A stretch of DNA of 64,000 bases from Ga0077527 sp964486865 (lineage in GTDB: Bacteria > Pseudomonadota > Gammaproteobacteria > Burkholderiales > SG8-41): the NCBI GenBank assembly GCA_964486865.1, contig CAZAOZ010000007.1, forward strand, positions 1-64,000. Direction: 5' to 3'. The notes under the pieces were generated by a model, which saw nothing but the letters and a program-made list of their open reading frames with translations, made no database searches and was not told the origin of the DNA. A program made the position numbers and the translations under genes. Positions 34,591 to 42,259 of the stretch are shown one piece after another (the first letter of the stretch is position 1; every line of letters begins with the position of its first letter).

Positions 34591-34842
34591 TTATTTGATA
34601 GCGAGAATTTTCATCGCCTTGGCCAGCGTGTCCACCGAATCCTGGTGCTTGCCGGCCTTGTGCAGGGTTTCGCCTTCGGCACGGAATTTCTTCACGTCGG
34701 CCATCTGCGCTGCGCTCAATTGCGGTTTTTTGGACAGGGCCTCGTCTATTTTTTTCATGTCGGCGGGGCAGTGGAATGCAAGGGCAGCAGCGCTGGCAAA
34801 CATCATGGAGAAGGCAACAACGGCGGTGGTCAGTGCTTTCAT
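34591..34842 (-). CDS. Small secreted protein of unknown function
   Basis: A protein of 83 residues with a signal peptide (TTAVVAFSMMFASAAALA) and cleavage before FHCPADMKK. The mature part, about 60 residues, is helical and charged (KKIDEALSKKPQLSAAQ, FRAEGETLHKAGKHQDSVDTLAKAM). One cysteine remains. I do not recognise a named family; similar small secreted proteins are common in this group. GGAGA lies shortly upstream of the ATG. Confidence 0.75.
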   Translation of the reverse strand: MKALTTAVVAFSMMFASAAALAFHCPADMKKIDEALSKKPQLSAAQMADVKKFRAEGETLHKAGKHQDSVDTLAKAMKILAIK

Positions 34843-34941
34843 GGCGTGTCTCCTTGTGGTGGGTGCTACGGGTCCGGGAACAGGCGTGCATAGTGTGGCA
34901 TAAAGCGTATAGCCGACAGTTACAGGTAGAATTTCCACACC

Positions 34942-35577
34942 ATGCACGATATCCCGTCAACAACCGCTGGTTCCCGGATATTCCGGTTTACGCCGGAAAC
35001 CATACGCGCCGACCTGCAGCGTCCGCCGCCGGCCCCGGAGGCGCTGGATTTGCACATGATTGCCTTGCGCGAGGGCACGGCGGTGACGGAAGCCGCGGTG
35101 CTGGTGCCGCTGGTCAACCGCCCGGGCGGGGTGCAGGTGCTGCTGACGCAGCGCACCGAACACCTGCGCGACCACGGCGGGCAGGTCAGTTTTCCCGGCG
35201 GGCGGGTCGAACCCGATGATCCGCACCGTGTAGCCACGGCACTGCGCGAAACCACCGAGGAAACCGGCTTGCCGGCCGACCGCATCACCGTGCTTGGCCA
35301 GCTGCCGCGCTACGACATCCCCTCTGGTTTTCGCATCACGCCGGTGATCGGCTGGGTCGAGCCGCCGTTCACGCTGCAACCCGACACCTTCGAGGTGGCC
35401 GACATTTTCGAGGCGCCGCTGGCGTATTTTCTGGATGCCGCCAACTACCAGCGCCGCGAATATCATTTCCGCGGCCGTCATCGCCACTACCTGGCCATTC
35501 CCTGGGAAGGGCGCTATATCTGGGGCGCCACGGCAGGCATGCTCTACAGCCTGTGCCGGACGCTGAATCACTCATGA
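34942..35577 (+). CDS. NUDIX hydrolase, CoA pyrophosphatase type
   Basis: A protein of 211 residues. The NUDIX box reads GGRVEPDDPHRVATALRE then TTEETGL, with the preceding LLTQRTEHLRDHGGQVSFP as in the CoA/NADH pyrophosphatase (NudL-like) subgroup. These enzymes split CoA to phosphopantetheine and ADP. The glutamates of the REtxEE core are intact. It lies divergent to the secreted protein gene. Confidence 0.85.
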   Translation: MHDIPSTTAGSRIFRFTPETIRADLQRPPPAPEALDLHMIALREGTAVTEAAVLVPLVNRPGGVQVLLTQRTEHLRDHGGQVSFPGGRVEPDDPHRVATALRETTEETGLPADRITVLGQLPRYDIPSGFRITPVIGWVEPPFTLQPDTFEVADIFEAPLAYFLDAANYQRREYHFRGRHRHYLAIPWEGRYIWGATAGMLYSLCRTLNHS

Positions 35578-35692
35578 TCCTGATGAGCATGGTGCCGCAA
35601 AGAGTTTCGGATTTGCTCAAGAAAGGGCTGGTTTTGGTCGCTATTACGTCTTGAGCGTATGCTGTCATCCAGTTGAAAAAACACCTGCCCCC

Positions 35693-36862
35693 ATGTCCGA
35701 CGATCCCGCCCCGCAGCAACCCACCGTCGGTCTGATCATGACCGGGGGTGGCGCCCGCGCCGCCTATCAGGTGGGGGTGCTGCGCGCGTTGTATGAAATC
35801 GTGCCCAAGGGCGTCGCCAACCCGTTTCCGATCATCTGCGGCACGTCGGCCGGAGCCATCAATGCCGCGGTGCTGGCGACCGACGCCGGCAATTTCCGCC
35901 GCGGCGTGCGGCGGCTGATGACCGTGTGGAAGAATTTCCACGTGCATCACGTCTATCGCGCCGACGCCTATGGCGCACTGAGCAACAGCGTCCGCTGGGT
36001 TCTGGCCGCGCTGTCCGCCGGGCGTCTGAGCCGCGGGCCGATATCGTTGTTCGACAATTCCCCGCTGGCCCGTCTGCTCGGCCGCCATGTCGATTTTTCC
36101 GCGATCCAGCGCGGCGTTGATGCCGGACACCTCACCGCGTTCTCGGTAACCTGTTCCGGCTACACCACCGGGCAGTCCGTCACGTTTTATCAGGGGAGCG
36201 CCAGCCTGGCGGGCTGGGAGCGTGCGCGCCGCGTCGGTGTCGCCATGCCGATCGGCCTGCCGCACCTGCTGGCCTCCAGCGCGCTGCCGTTCATTTTCCC
36301 GCCGGTGAAAATCAATCGCGAGTACTTCGGCGACGGTTCGATGCGGCAGATCGCGCCGGTCAGCCCGGCGCTGCATCTGGGCGCGGACCGGCTGCTGGTG
36401 ATCGGCGTCGGCCGTCAATTGCAACGGGCAGCGCCTGACCGGAGCAGAGCCAATGGCTATCCGTCGCTGGCGCAGATCGCCGGTCATGCACTGGACAGCA
36501 TTTTTCTCGACAGCCTGGAAGTCGATCTCGAACGCCTGCAGCGCATCAACCGCACCATCAGCATCATTCCGCCGGAAATGCTGGCGAAAAACGGCTATCC
36601 GCTGCGTGCCGTCGAATTCCGGGTGCTGGCCCCGAGCGTGCCGCTGGAGCAGATCGCCATGCAGTACGCGCATGAATTGCCCGGCGTGACCCGCGTAATG
36701 CTGCGCATGGTCGGCGCATTGAAGCGCACCGGTTCCAATCTGCTCTCCTACCTGCTGTTCGAGAAAGCCTATTGCCGTGCACTGATCCGCCTGGGCTATG
36801 CCGATACCATGGCGCAGCGCGAGGATCTGGCCAAATTCCTCGGCTACGACCAGCCGCAGTGA
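35693..36862 (+). CDS. Patatin-like phospholipase
   Basis: A protein of 389 residues of the bacterial patatin family. The oxyanion loop is MTGGGARAAYQVGVL, the nucleophile is in the elbow ICGTSAGAINAAV and the dyad aspartate in YFGDGSMRQ. There is no signal peptide, so a cytosolic or inner-face location is likely. The C-terminal 150 residues have no recognised domain. The start at 35693 gives a short, non-conserved N-terminus before VGLIMTGG. Confidence 0.88.
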   Translation: MSDDPAPQQPTVGLIMTGGGARAAYQVGVLRALYEIVPKGVANPFPIICGTSAGAINAAVLATDAGNFRRGVRRLMTVWKNFHVHHVYRADAYGALSNSVRWVLAALSAGRLSRGPISLFDNSPLARLLGRHVDFSAIQRGVDAGHLTAFSVTCSGYTTGQSVTFYQGSASLAGWERARRVGVAMPIGLPHLLASSALPFIFPPVKINREYFGDGSMRQIAPVSPALHLGADRLLVIGVGRQLQRAAPDRSRANGYPSLAQIAGHALDSIFLDSLEVDLERLQRINRTISIIPPEMLAKNGYPLRAVEFRVLAPSVPLEQIAMQYAHELPGVTRVMLRMVGALKRTGSNLLSYLLFEKAYCRALIRLGYADTMAQREDLAKFLGYDQPQ

Positions 36863-37046
36863 CGGAGCGCAGTGACTGAGGCGCTCCGCCTCGACCAATT
36901 CCGGGAATGGCGCACGGGTCCGGCACGTCCGCGCCTGCAGCGGTTGCCAGTAACGTGTGTGTTCGGTATAAATGGGATGCGCGCATGAAGCTTGCGCTTG
37001 CAGGAGCGGGACGCGCGCATGAACCCGGAAAATTTTTCGAGATGAC

Positions 37047-37562
37047 ATGAGCCGCGCTTTTGTCAAAGACAGCGACGACGATCTGACCGCGGGCGATTTG
37101 CCCGAGCGGCCGGTGCCCGATCACGCCAACTATGTGACGCCGCAGGGGCTGGAGCAATTGCGCGCGCGTGCGCGCGAGCTCGCCGAACAGCATGAGCAGC
37201 TGAAAGCGGTTTCTGCCGATGATTCCGAAGCCAAACGCAAGCTGCGCGAGGTGGAGCGCGATCAGCGTTATTTCATTGCGCAGCTTGAGCGTGCGGAACT
37301 GGTCGATCCGGCCGGCCATCCGCCGGGCGAGGTGCGTTTCGGCGCCACCGTCAAGGTCGAGGATGATGAGGGCCTGGCGCAGGTGTTCAGCATTGTCGGC
37401 GATGATGAGGCCGATGTTGCCGCGGGCAAGATCAGTTGGGGCTCGCCGCTGGCGCGCTCGCTGCTCGGCGCGAAAGTCGGCGATACCGTCAAATGGCAGC
37501 GTCCTGCCGGCGAAACCGAAGTCCGGATCATCGCCATAGACTACTCCCGCGCGAAATCTTGA
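37047..37562 (+). CDS. greB: Transcription elongation factor GreB
   Basis: A protein of 171 residues. The N-terminal coiled coil (QGLEQLRARARELAEQHEQL) and the C-terminal FKBP-like half (VRFGATVKVEDDEG, ISWGSPLARSLLGAKVGD) match GreA/GreB. Like GreB it opens SRAFVKDSDD, with ENxxYVTPxG-type PDHANYVTPQGLEQL. It rescues stalled RNA polymerase by transcript cleavage. The coiled-coil tip acidic residues fall near the DDSEAKRKLREVE segment. Confidence 0.88.
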   Translation: MSRAFVKDSDDDLTAGDLPERPVPDHANYVTPQGLEQLRARARELAEQHEQLKAVSADDSEAKRKLREVERDQRYFIAQLERAELVDPAGHPPGEVRFGATVKVEDDEGLAQVFSIVGDDEADVAAGKISWGSPLARSLLGAKVGDTVKWQRPAGETEVRIIAIDYSRAKS

Positions 37563-37604
37563 CCTATTGTTTTTAAACAAGTATTCAACTTCTGTCCGGC
37601 GCAC

Positions 37605-38579
37605 ATGAAGTTCCTCGCACTGGCACTGGCATTGCTGATCGAGCAGGCGTGGCCGCTGCGCCGGATCAATCCGCTGTATGCCGCCTACGAACGTTACGCC
37701 GACCTGATCGAGAGCCGCTGCAACGGCCAGCAGGCGCATCACGGTGCGATTGCATGGTTCGTGGCGGTGGTGCCGCTCGCGCTGGGCATTGTGCTGGTGT
37801 ATGTCTTGCTGCGCGAGGCCGGCGTGCTGTTCGCGCTGGCGTGGAGCATAGCGGTGCTTTATGTGGCGGTGGGCTTTCGCCGCTTCAGCCACGGTTTTAC
37901 TGAAATCGCCCATGCGCTACGCGCCGCGAAGCAAGTCCCCTTGGGGGGCGCCGCGAAGCAAGTCCCCTTGGGGTACGAACAGAATCTCAACACCGCGCGC
38001 GATGTGCTCGGACGCTGGCGCGGCATACCCGCTGATGAATTGAACGCGGCTGAAGTGTCGCGGGTGGCGATAGAACTCGGTCTGCTGCAGGCGCACCGTT
38101 ACGTGCTGGGGCCGATTTTCTGGTTTGTCATCCTCGGCCCGGTCGGACCGGTGATCTATCGCGCTGCTGATCTGCTGGCGGCGCGCTGGGGCAGCCGCAC
38201 GGCGCCGGGCAGCGCGGTGTTCGCGCAGTTTTCCGAGCGCGCCTTTTTCTGGATCGACTGGCTGCCGGCACGGCTGACTGCCGTCAGTTTCGCCATCGCC
38301 GGCAATTTCGAGGATGCCGCGTACTGCTGGCGCACGCAGGCTGCGGGCTGGGGACGCGGCGGTGAAGGCGTGGTGCTGGCGAGCGGCGCCGGTGCGCTGG
38401 GCGTGAAGTTGGGCGGCGTGCTGCGCGAAGACGGCATGCTCAATCAGCGGCCCGATCTGGGGCTGGGCGCGGATGTGGAAGTCGAGGATCTGCGCGGCGC
38501 GGTGGGGCTCATCTGGCGTGCGCTGGTGCTGTGGCTGGTGCTGCTGCTGATCGTTTCCGTTGCGCGGGTCGTCGGCTAA
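37605..38579 (+). CDS. CobD/CbiB-family membrane protein with a duplicated nonapeptide
   Basis: A membrane protein of 324 residues with helices at the N-terminus (FLALALALLIEQAW), at VVPLALGIVLVYVLL, in the middle (YVLGPIFWFVILGPVGPVIY) and at the end (ALVLWLVLLLIVSVARVV). FSERAFFWIDWLPARLTAVSFAIAGNFEDA fits the CobD/CbiB family, which in other bacteria makes adenosylcobinamide phosphate. No other cobalamin genes are nearby, so the role may differ. Residues about 106-123 read AAKQVPLG twice, encoded by a 27-bp tandem repeat, which looks like an insertion in the loop. Confidence 0.8.
   Translation: MKFLALALALLIEQAWPLRRINPLYAAYERYADLIESRCNGQQAHHGAIAWFVAVVPLALGIVLVYVLLREAGVLFALAWSIAVLYVAVGFRRFSHGFTEIAHALRAAKQVPLGGAAKQVPLGYEQNLNTARDVLGRWRGIPADELNAAEVSRVAIELGLLQAHRYVLGPIFWFVILGPVGPVIYRAADLLAARWGSRTAPGSAVFAQFSERAFFWIDWLPARLTAVSFAIAGNFEDAAYCWRTQAAGWGRGGEGVVLASGAGALGVKLGGVLREDGMLNQRPDLGLGADVEVEDLRGAVGLIWRALVLWLVLLLIVSVARVVG
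37921..37973 (+). repeat. 27-bp tandem repeat inside the CbiB-like gene
   Basis: A 26-bp segment holding GCAAGTCCCCTTGGGG occurs at 37921-37946 and 37948-37973, one base apart, a period of 27 bp, which keeps the frame and duplicates nine residues. The CCCCTTGGGG core is close to palindromic and looks like a REP-type element rather than protein-coding sequence. Confidence 0.85.
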
Positions 38580-38608
38580 GTGTGCTTAATCCCTAAAACG
38601 GCAATTTG

Positions 38609-38762
38609 GCCACAGAGGCCACAGAGAACACCGAGAGACTCAAGGAGTTGAACCCTCACGCTGTCTCACCAGATTGGCGGGATGTGGGAATGACTCATGT
38701 TCTTGTTTTTCCTCTGTGCACCCCTCAAGGGGGTATCGAGAAACTCTGTGTTCTCTGTGGCT
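38609..38762 (+). repeat. Dispersed inverted-repeat element, copy A
   Basis: The left arm GGCCACAGAGAACACCGAGA (about 38617-38637) is matched by an inverted right arm CTCTGTGTTCTCTGTGGCT (38744-38762), about 105 bp apart. The left arm is preceded by an extra half unit (CCACAGAGG). The inner part holds another palindromic core, CCCCTCAAGGGGG. The arms are the same family as the hairpin at 42150-42238. It lies between the cbiB-like and rsgA genes, which converge here. Confidence 0.8.
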
Positions 38763-38778
38763 AATAGCTTTTTCTGGG

Positions 38779-39684
38779 TTAATAGGTTTTTTTCTGGCGC
38801 AGGTTCTGCTGCGCCAGATGGCGATAAGAAGCCAGCCGCCGCGCATCTATTTTCCCCGACGCATGCGCCGCCGCAATCGCGCATCCCGGTTCTTCGAGGT
38901 GCCGGCAATCGCGGAAGCGGCATTGTCCGAGGTGCGGCCGGAATTCCACGAATGCCGCGGCCAGTTCGTCGAGCGCGAGATGATGGACGCCGAAGGCCTG
39001 CACGCCGGGCGTGTCGATCAGATCGCTTTGCGCATCGAGATGGTACAGCCGCGCATGCGAAGTCGTGTGTTTGCCGGTACCCAGTGACGCCGACACTTCC
39101 CGCGTCAGCGCCGCGGCCCGCGGCAGGAGCTGATTGAGTATGGTCGATTTGCCCATGCCGGATTCGCCGACCAGCACGCTGCGCTGTCCGGCCAGGTACG
39201 GCCGCAGCGCATCGACGCTGTCGCGCGCCACCAGCTTCAGCAGCCGGTAGCCCATGCCGGTAAACAGCGCCAGCGCGGCTTCCGACTTTGCGGATTCGGG
39301 CAGATCGGCCTTGTTGAGCACGATCAGCGGGCGGATGCCGGCATGTTCGGCGGCGGCGATGCAGCAGTCGAGCACATTGAGATCGAACGAAGGCACTGCT
39401 GCGACGACCATCACCGCCTGCGTCACGTTGGCGGCGATCAGTTTCTGTTTCCACTGATCGGAGCGGTAGAGCAGGGTGGCGCGCGGCGCGCAGGCGTCGA
39501 TGACGCCCTGATTGTCGCTTTGCGGCGTGACGGTGACGTTGTCGCCGCAGGCGTAATCGTTGCGTTTGCCGCGGGTTGCGCAGTCGAGCACGCGGCCGTC
39601 CGCGCATTCGACCAGGAAGCTCCGGCCGAAAGCCGCGACGATCCGGCCCTGCAGCGGGCCCGGGGCTGCGTTGTCAGAGATCAA
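38779..39684 (-). CDS. rsgA: Small ribosomal subunit biogenesis GTPase RsgA
   Basis: A protein of 301 residues with circularly permuted GTPase motifs: G4 (VLNKADLP) comes before G1 (GESGMGKST) and G3 (DTPGVQAF). An OB fold precedes them (GRIVAAFGRSFLVE) and a zinc knuckle CRFRDCRHLEEPGC follows. RsgA matures the 30S subunit. It overlaps the phhB gene by 11 bp in the same direction and so is coupled to it. Confidence 0.96.
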   Translation of the reverse strand: MISDNAAPGPLQGRIVAAFGRSFLVECADGRVLDCATRGKRNDYACGDNVTVTPQSDNQGVIDACAPRATLLYRSDQWKQKLIAANVTQAVMVVAAVPSFDLNVLDCCIAAAEHAGIRPLIVLNKADLPESAKSEAALALFTGMGYRLLKLVARDSVDALRPYLAGQRSVLVGESGMGKSTILNQLLPRAAALTREVSASLGTGKHTTSHARLYHLDAQSDLIDTPGVQAFGVHHLALDELAAAFVEFRPHLGQCRFRDCRHLEEPGCAIAAAHASGKIDARRLASYRHLAQQNLRQKKTY

Positions 39685-40003
39685 ACAGGGCGTCGATCTT
39701 GGCGGCGCAGATGAAATCGTTTTCCGACAGCCCGCCGATGGCGTGGGTGATGTAATCGACCCGGCATTGCTTGTAGCCCACCGTCAGGTCGGGGTGGTGG
39801 TCTTCGCGCTGCGAGATCCATGCCGTGGCATTGACGAAAGCCATGGTCTCGGAATAATTCCTGAATTCATAAGTCCTGGTCAGCACGCCGTTGGCGACCG
39901 TCCAGCCGGTCAGCCGTTTCAGCAGGGTCGCGATCTCGTCCGGCGTCAGCGGCGGCACGCCGCCTTCGCAGGGCTTGCATTTTTTCCGGGTGAGTTCGGT
40001 CAT
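39674..40003 (-). CDS. phhB: 4a-hydroxytetrahydrobiopterin dehydratase
   Basis: A protein of 109 residues with the pterin carbinolamine dehydratase pattern, including the histidine core REDHHPDLTVGYKQCRVDY and the helix THAIGGLSENDF. It recycles the pterin cofactor of phenylalanine hydroxylase and is also found alone. An N-terminal CKPCEGGVPPLTPDE with two cysteines is common in the bacterial forms. Confidence 0.95.
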   Translation of the reverse strand: MTELTRKKCKPCEGGVPPLTPDEIATLLKRLTGWTVANGVLTRTYEFRNYSETMAFVNATAWISQREDHHPDLTVGYKQCRVDYITHAIGGLSENDFICAAKIDALFDL

Positions 40004-40016
40004 GGCGGTGGTCCGG

Positions 40017-41267
40017 TCAGTGCGTGCCGGCGGCCTGCTGCAGCCGCGCGATGCGCGTCATGGCCGGCGGATGCGAATCATAAAACACCGAATGCAGAGG
40101 ATCCGGCGTCAGTGTTGAAGCATTGTCCTTGTAGAGTTTCACCAGCGCGGCGATCAGGTCGGGTGCGGGCGTGTACTGCGCGGCGAAGGCATCGGCCTCG
40201 AATTCATGCCGGCGCGAAATCATCGCGCCCAGCGGCTGGAACGGGAAGGCGAATACCGGAATGACAATCGAGAACAGGATCAGCGCCATGGCCGTGGACG
40301 GCGCGGTCACGCCGAGGCCCGCGTAGAACCACGGCTGATCCAGCAGGGCGCCCAGCAGCCACAGGAAGCCCAGGCTCAACGCAAAAATTCCGGCGATGCG
40401 CTTGATCACATGCTTCAGCTTGAAGTGGCCGAGTTCGTGCGCGAGCACGGCCTCCACTTCCTGGGGCTCCAGACGCGAGAGCAGCGTGTCGAAAAACACG
40501 ATACGCTTGGTTTTGCCGAAGCCGGTGAAATAGGCGTTGCCGTGGCTGGAGCGGCGCGAGCCGTCCATCACCATCAGCCCCTTGACCTTGAAGCCGCAGC
40601 GGTCGAGCAGGCGCTCGACGCGTTCCTTCATCGCGGCGTCGGTCAGCGGCGAGAACTTGTTGAACAGCGGCGCAATCCATGTGGGATATACCGCCAGCAC
40701 CACGATATTGAACGCCATCCACGTCAGCCATGCCCAGAACCACCACAGTTCCCCCATGCGCTCCATCAGCCACAGCACGGCGGCGGCGAGCGGCAAGCCC
40801 AGCGCTGCGCCGAGCAGCAGGCCTTTTGCGAAATCGATCCAGAACAGGCGCAGGGTCGTCTTGTTGAAGCCATAGCGTTCTTCAATGACGAAGGTGCGGT
40901 AGAGGCTCAACGGCAGTTCGACGATCATCATGACCGCCGCAACGCCGGCGATCAGCGCCAGCCCGCGGATGATGCCCGGTTCAAACCAGGACGCGGTCAG
41001 GTTGTGCAGCGCCTGCAGGCCGCCGCCGAAGGTGAAGGCCAGCGCCAGCGCCACCTCGACGGCGAGGCCGATCATCGCGAAGCGGGTCTTGGCGCAGGTG
41101 TAGTCCGCCGCGCGCTGGTGCGCATCGAGGGCAATGACGCCTGAAAATTGCGCCGGCACCGCGTCGCGGTGAACTTTTACGTGCGCGGCGTGGCGGGCGG
41201 CAAGCCATAGCCGGGTGGCCGCGGTCAACAGCAGGGCGCTCAGGAAAACGAGACCGAAAGTATGCAT
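40017..41267 (-). CDS. M48-family Ste24-like membrane metalloprotease
   Basis: A protein of 416 residues with several membrane helices. The zinc motif is in AVLAHELGHFKLKH and the third ligand is in RHEFEADAFAAQY, both as in the CAAX-prenyl protease/Ste24 type. Proteobacterial members process inner-membrane proteins. The next gene on this strand, phhB, follows after 13 bp. It is divergent to orn, with 78 bp between them. Confidence 0.92.
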   Translation of the reverse strand: MHTFGLVFLSALLLTAATRLWLAARHAAHVKVHRDAVPAQFSGVIALDAHQRAADYTCAKTRFAMIGLAVEVALALAFTFGGGLQALHNLTASWFEPGIIRGLALIAGVAAVMMIVELPLSLYRTFVIEERYGFNKTTLRLFWIDFAKGLLLGAALGLPLAAAVLWLMERMGELWWFWAWLTWMAFNIVVLAVYPTWIAPLFNKFSPLTDAAMKERVERLLDRCGFKVKGLMVMDGSRRSSHGNAYFTGFGKTKRIVFFDTLLSRLEPQEVEAVLAHELGHFKLKHVIKRIAGIFALSLGFLWLLGALLDQPWFYAGLGVTAPSTAMALILFSIVIPVFAFPFQPLGAMISRRHEFEADAFAAQYTPAPDLIAALVKLYKDNASTLTPDPLHSVFYDSHPPAMTRIARLQQAAGTH

Positions 41268-41345
41268 ATTTGTCTATATGGGGGTGCGGGCTTGTGACAC
41301 AATGGCGCGCTGAAAACGACCCGTTGAACAGTTCTGAAAAACATT

Positions 41346-41891
41346 ATGGCACAGGATCCCAACGCACTGATCTGGATCGACATGGAGATGAGCGGACTCA
41401 ACCCCGAGACCGACCGCATCATCGAGATCGCCATAGTCATCACCGATGCGCAGTTGAACACGGTCGCCGAGGCGCCGGTGCTGGTGGTGCATCAGCCCGA
41501 TGCCGTGCTCGATGCGATGGACAACTGGAATAAATCCACACACAAGAAATCCGGGCTGATCGACCGGGTCAAGGCCTCCACGCTGGGCGAGGCCGAGGTC
41601 GAGGCGCGGATGATCGACTTCCTGTCGCAGCACGTACCCTCGGGCGTGTCGCCGATCTGCGGCAACTCCGTGCATCAGGACCGGCGTTTTCTGGTGCGCT
41701 ACATGCCGAAGCTCGATGCCTATTTCCACTACCGGATACTCGACGTCAGCACACTCAAGGAGTTGGCGCGGCGCTGGAAGCCCGAGGTGCTGAACGGGCT
41801 GGTGAAGCACGGCAAGCACGAAGCGCTGGCCGACATTCATGAATCCATCGAGGAACTGCGCTATTACCGCGCGCAGATCATGAAGATCTGA
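41346..41891 (+). CDS. orn: Oligoribonuclease
   Basis: A DEDDh 3'-5' exoribonuclease of 181 residues that degrades 2-5 nt RNAs, including linearised c-di-GMP (pGpG). The metal-binding residues are in WIDMEMSGLNP, GNSVHQDRRFLVRYMP, YRILDVSTLKELA and the final HEALADIHESIEELRYYR. It is of normal length for the family. Confidence 0.97.
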   Translation: MAQDPNALIWIDMEMSGLNPETDRIIEIAIVITDAQLNTVAEAPVLVVHQPDAVLDAMDNWNKSTHKKSGLIDRVKASTLGEAEVEARMIDFLSQHVPSGVSPICGNSVHQDRRFLVRYMPKLDAYFHYRILDVSTLKELARRWKPEVLNGLVKHGKHEALADIHESIEELRYYRAQIMKI

Positions 41892-41912
41892 CGCGCGGCA
41901 TTGCGGCCCGCG

Positions 41913-42119
41913 TCAGTTGAGTTTCAGATCACCGTCGAAGGTCACATCCAGCGCCAGGCCGCCGACTTTCAGCGTCATGGTCACCGGCAGCGACTCGCTG
42001 CCTTTGAGTTTGCCGTCCTCGATGGCCTTGCGCACCGCTTTTTCGATGGCAAGCTGCGAATTGACGCCCACGGTTTTCAGGAACTTGCGGATGCTCATGT
42101 TCAGGGCTTCGTCGTTCAT
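41913..42119 (-). CDS. DUF6494-type small protein
   Basis: A protein of 68 residues: MNDEALNMSIRKFLKTVGVN, then EKAVRKAIEDGKL and the ending TMTLKVGGLALDVTFDGDL. I recognise this as the DUF6494 pattern, function unknown. It has no membrane segment. It lies between orn (convergent) and the hairpin repeat at 42150. Confidence 0.8.
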   Translation of the reverse strand: MNDEALNMSIRKFLKTVGVNSQLAIEKAVRKAIEDGKLKGSESLPVTMTLKVGGLALDVTFDGDLKLN

Positions 42120-42149
42120 GATTACTCCTGTTTAGACTTCAAAAGCGTT

Positions 42150-42238
42150 AGCCACAGAGATCACAGAGGACACAGAGAAAAACCAAAGCAGGCTTTTCTG
42201 GTTTTGAACTCTCTGTGTCCTCTGTGATCTCTGTGGCT
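42150..42238. repeat. Perfect 29-bp-arm hairpin, copy B of the dispersed element
   Basis: The 29-bp arms at 42150-42178 and 42210-42238 are exact inverted copies (AGCCACAGAGATCACAGAGG... and its complement). The 31-nt centre also folds: AAAACCA and TGGTTTT plus an inner AAGC/GCTT pair, so the whole unit makes one long cruciform. The arms belong to the family of copy A at 38609. Placed between two minus-strand genes, it could act as a terminator or RNA-processing site. Confidence 0.93.
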
Positions 42239-42259
42239 CAAGGGTTTCGGGTTTGGGTT

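Noticed and set aside
41901..42227. Plus-strand open frame with HRDHRGHRE-type residues
   Set aside because: It is an artefact of reading through the hairpin repeat at 42150, a well-known source of false small proteins.
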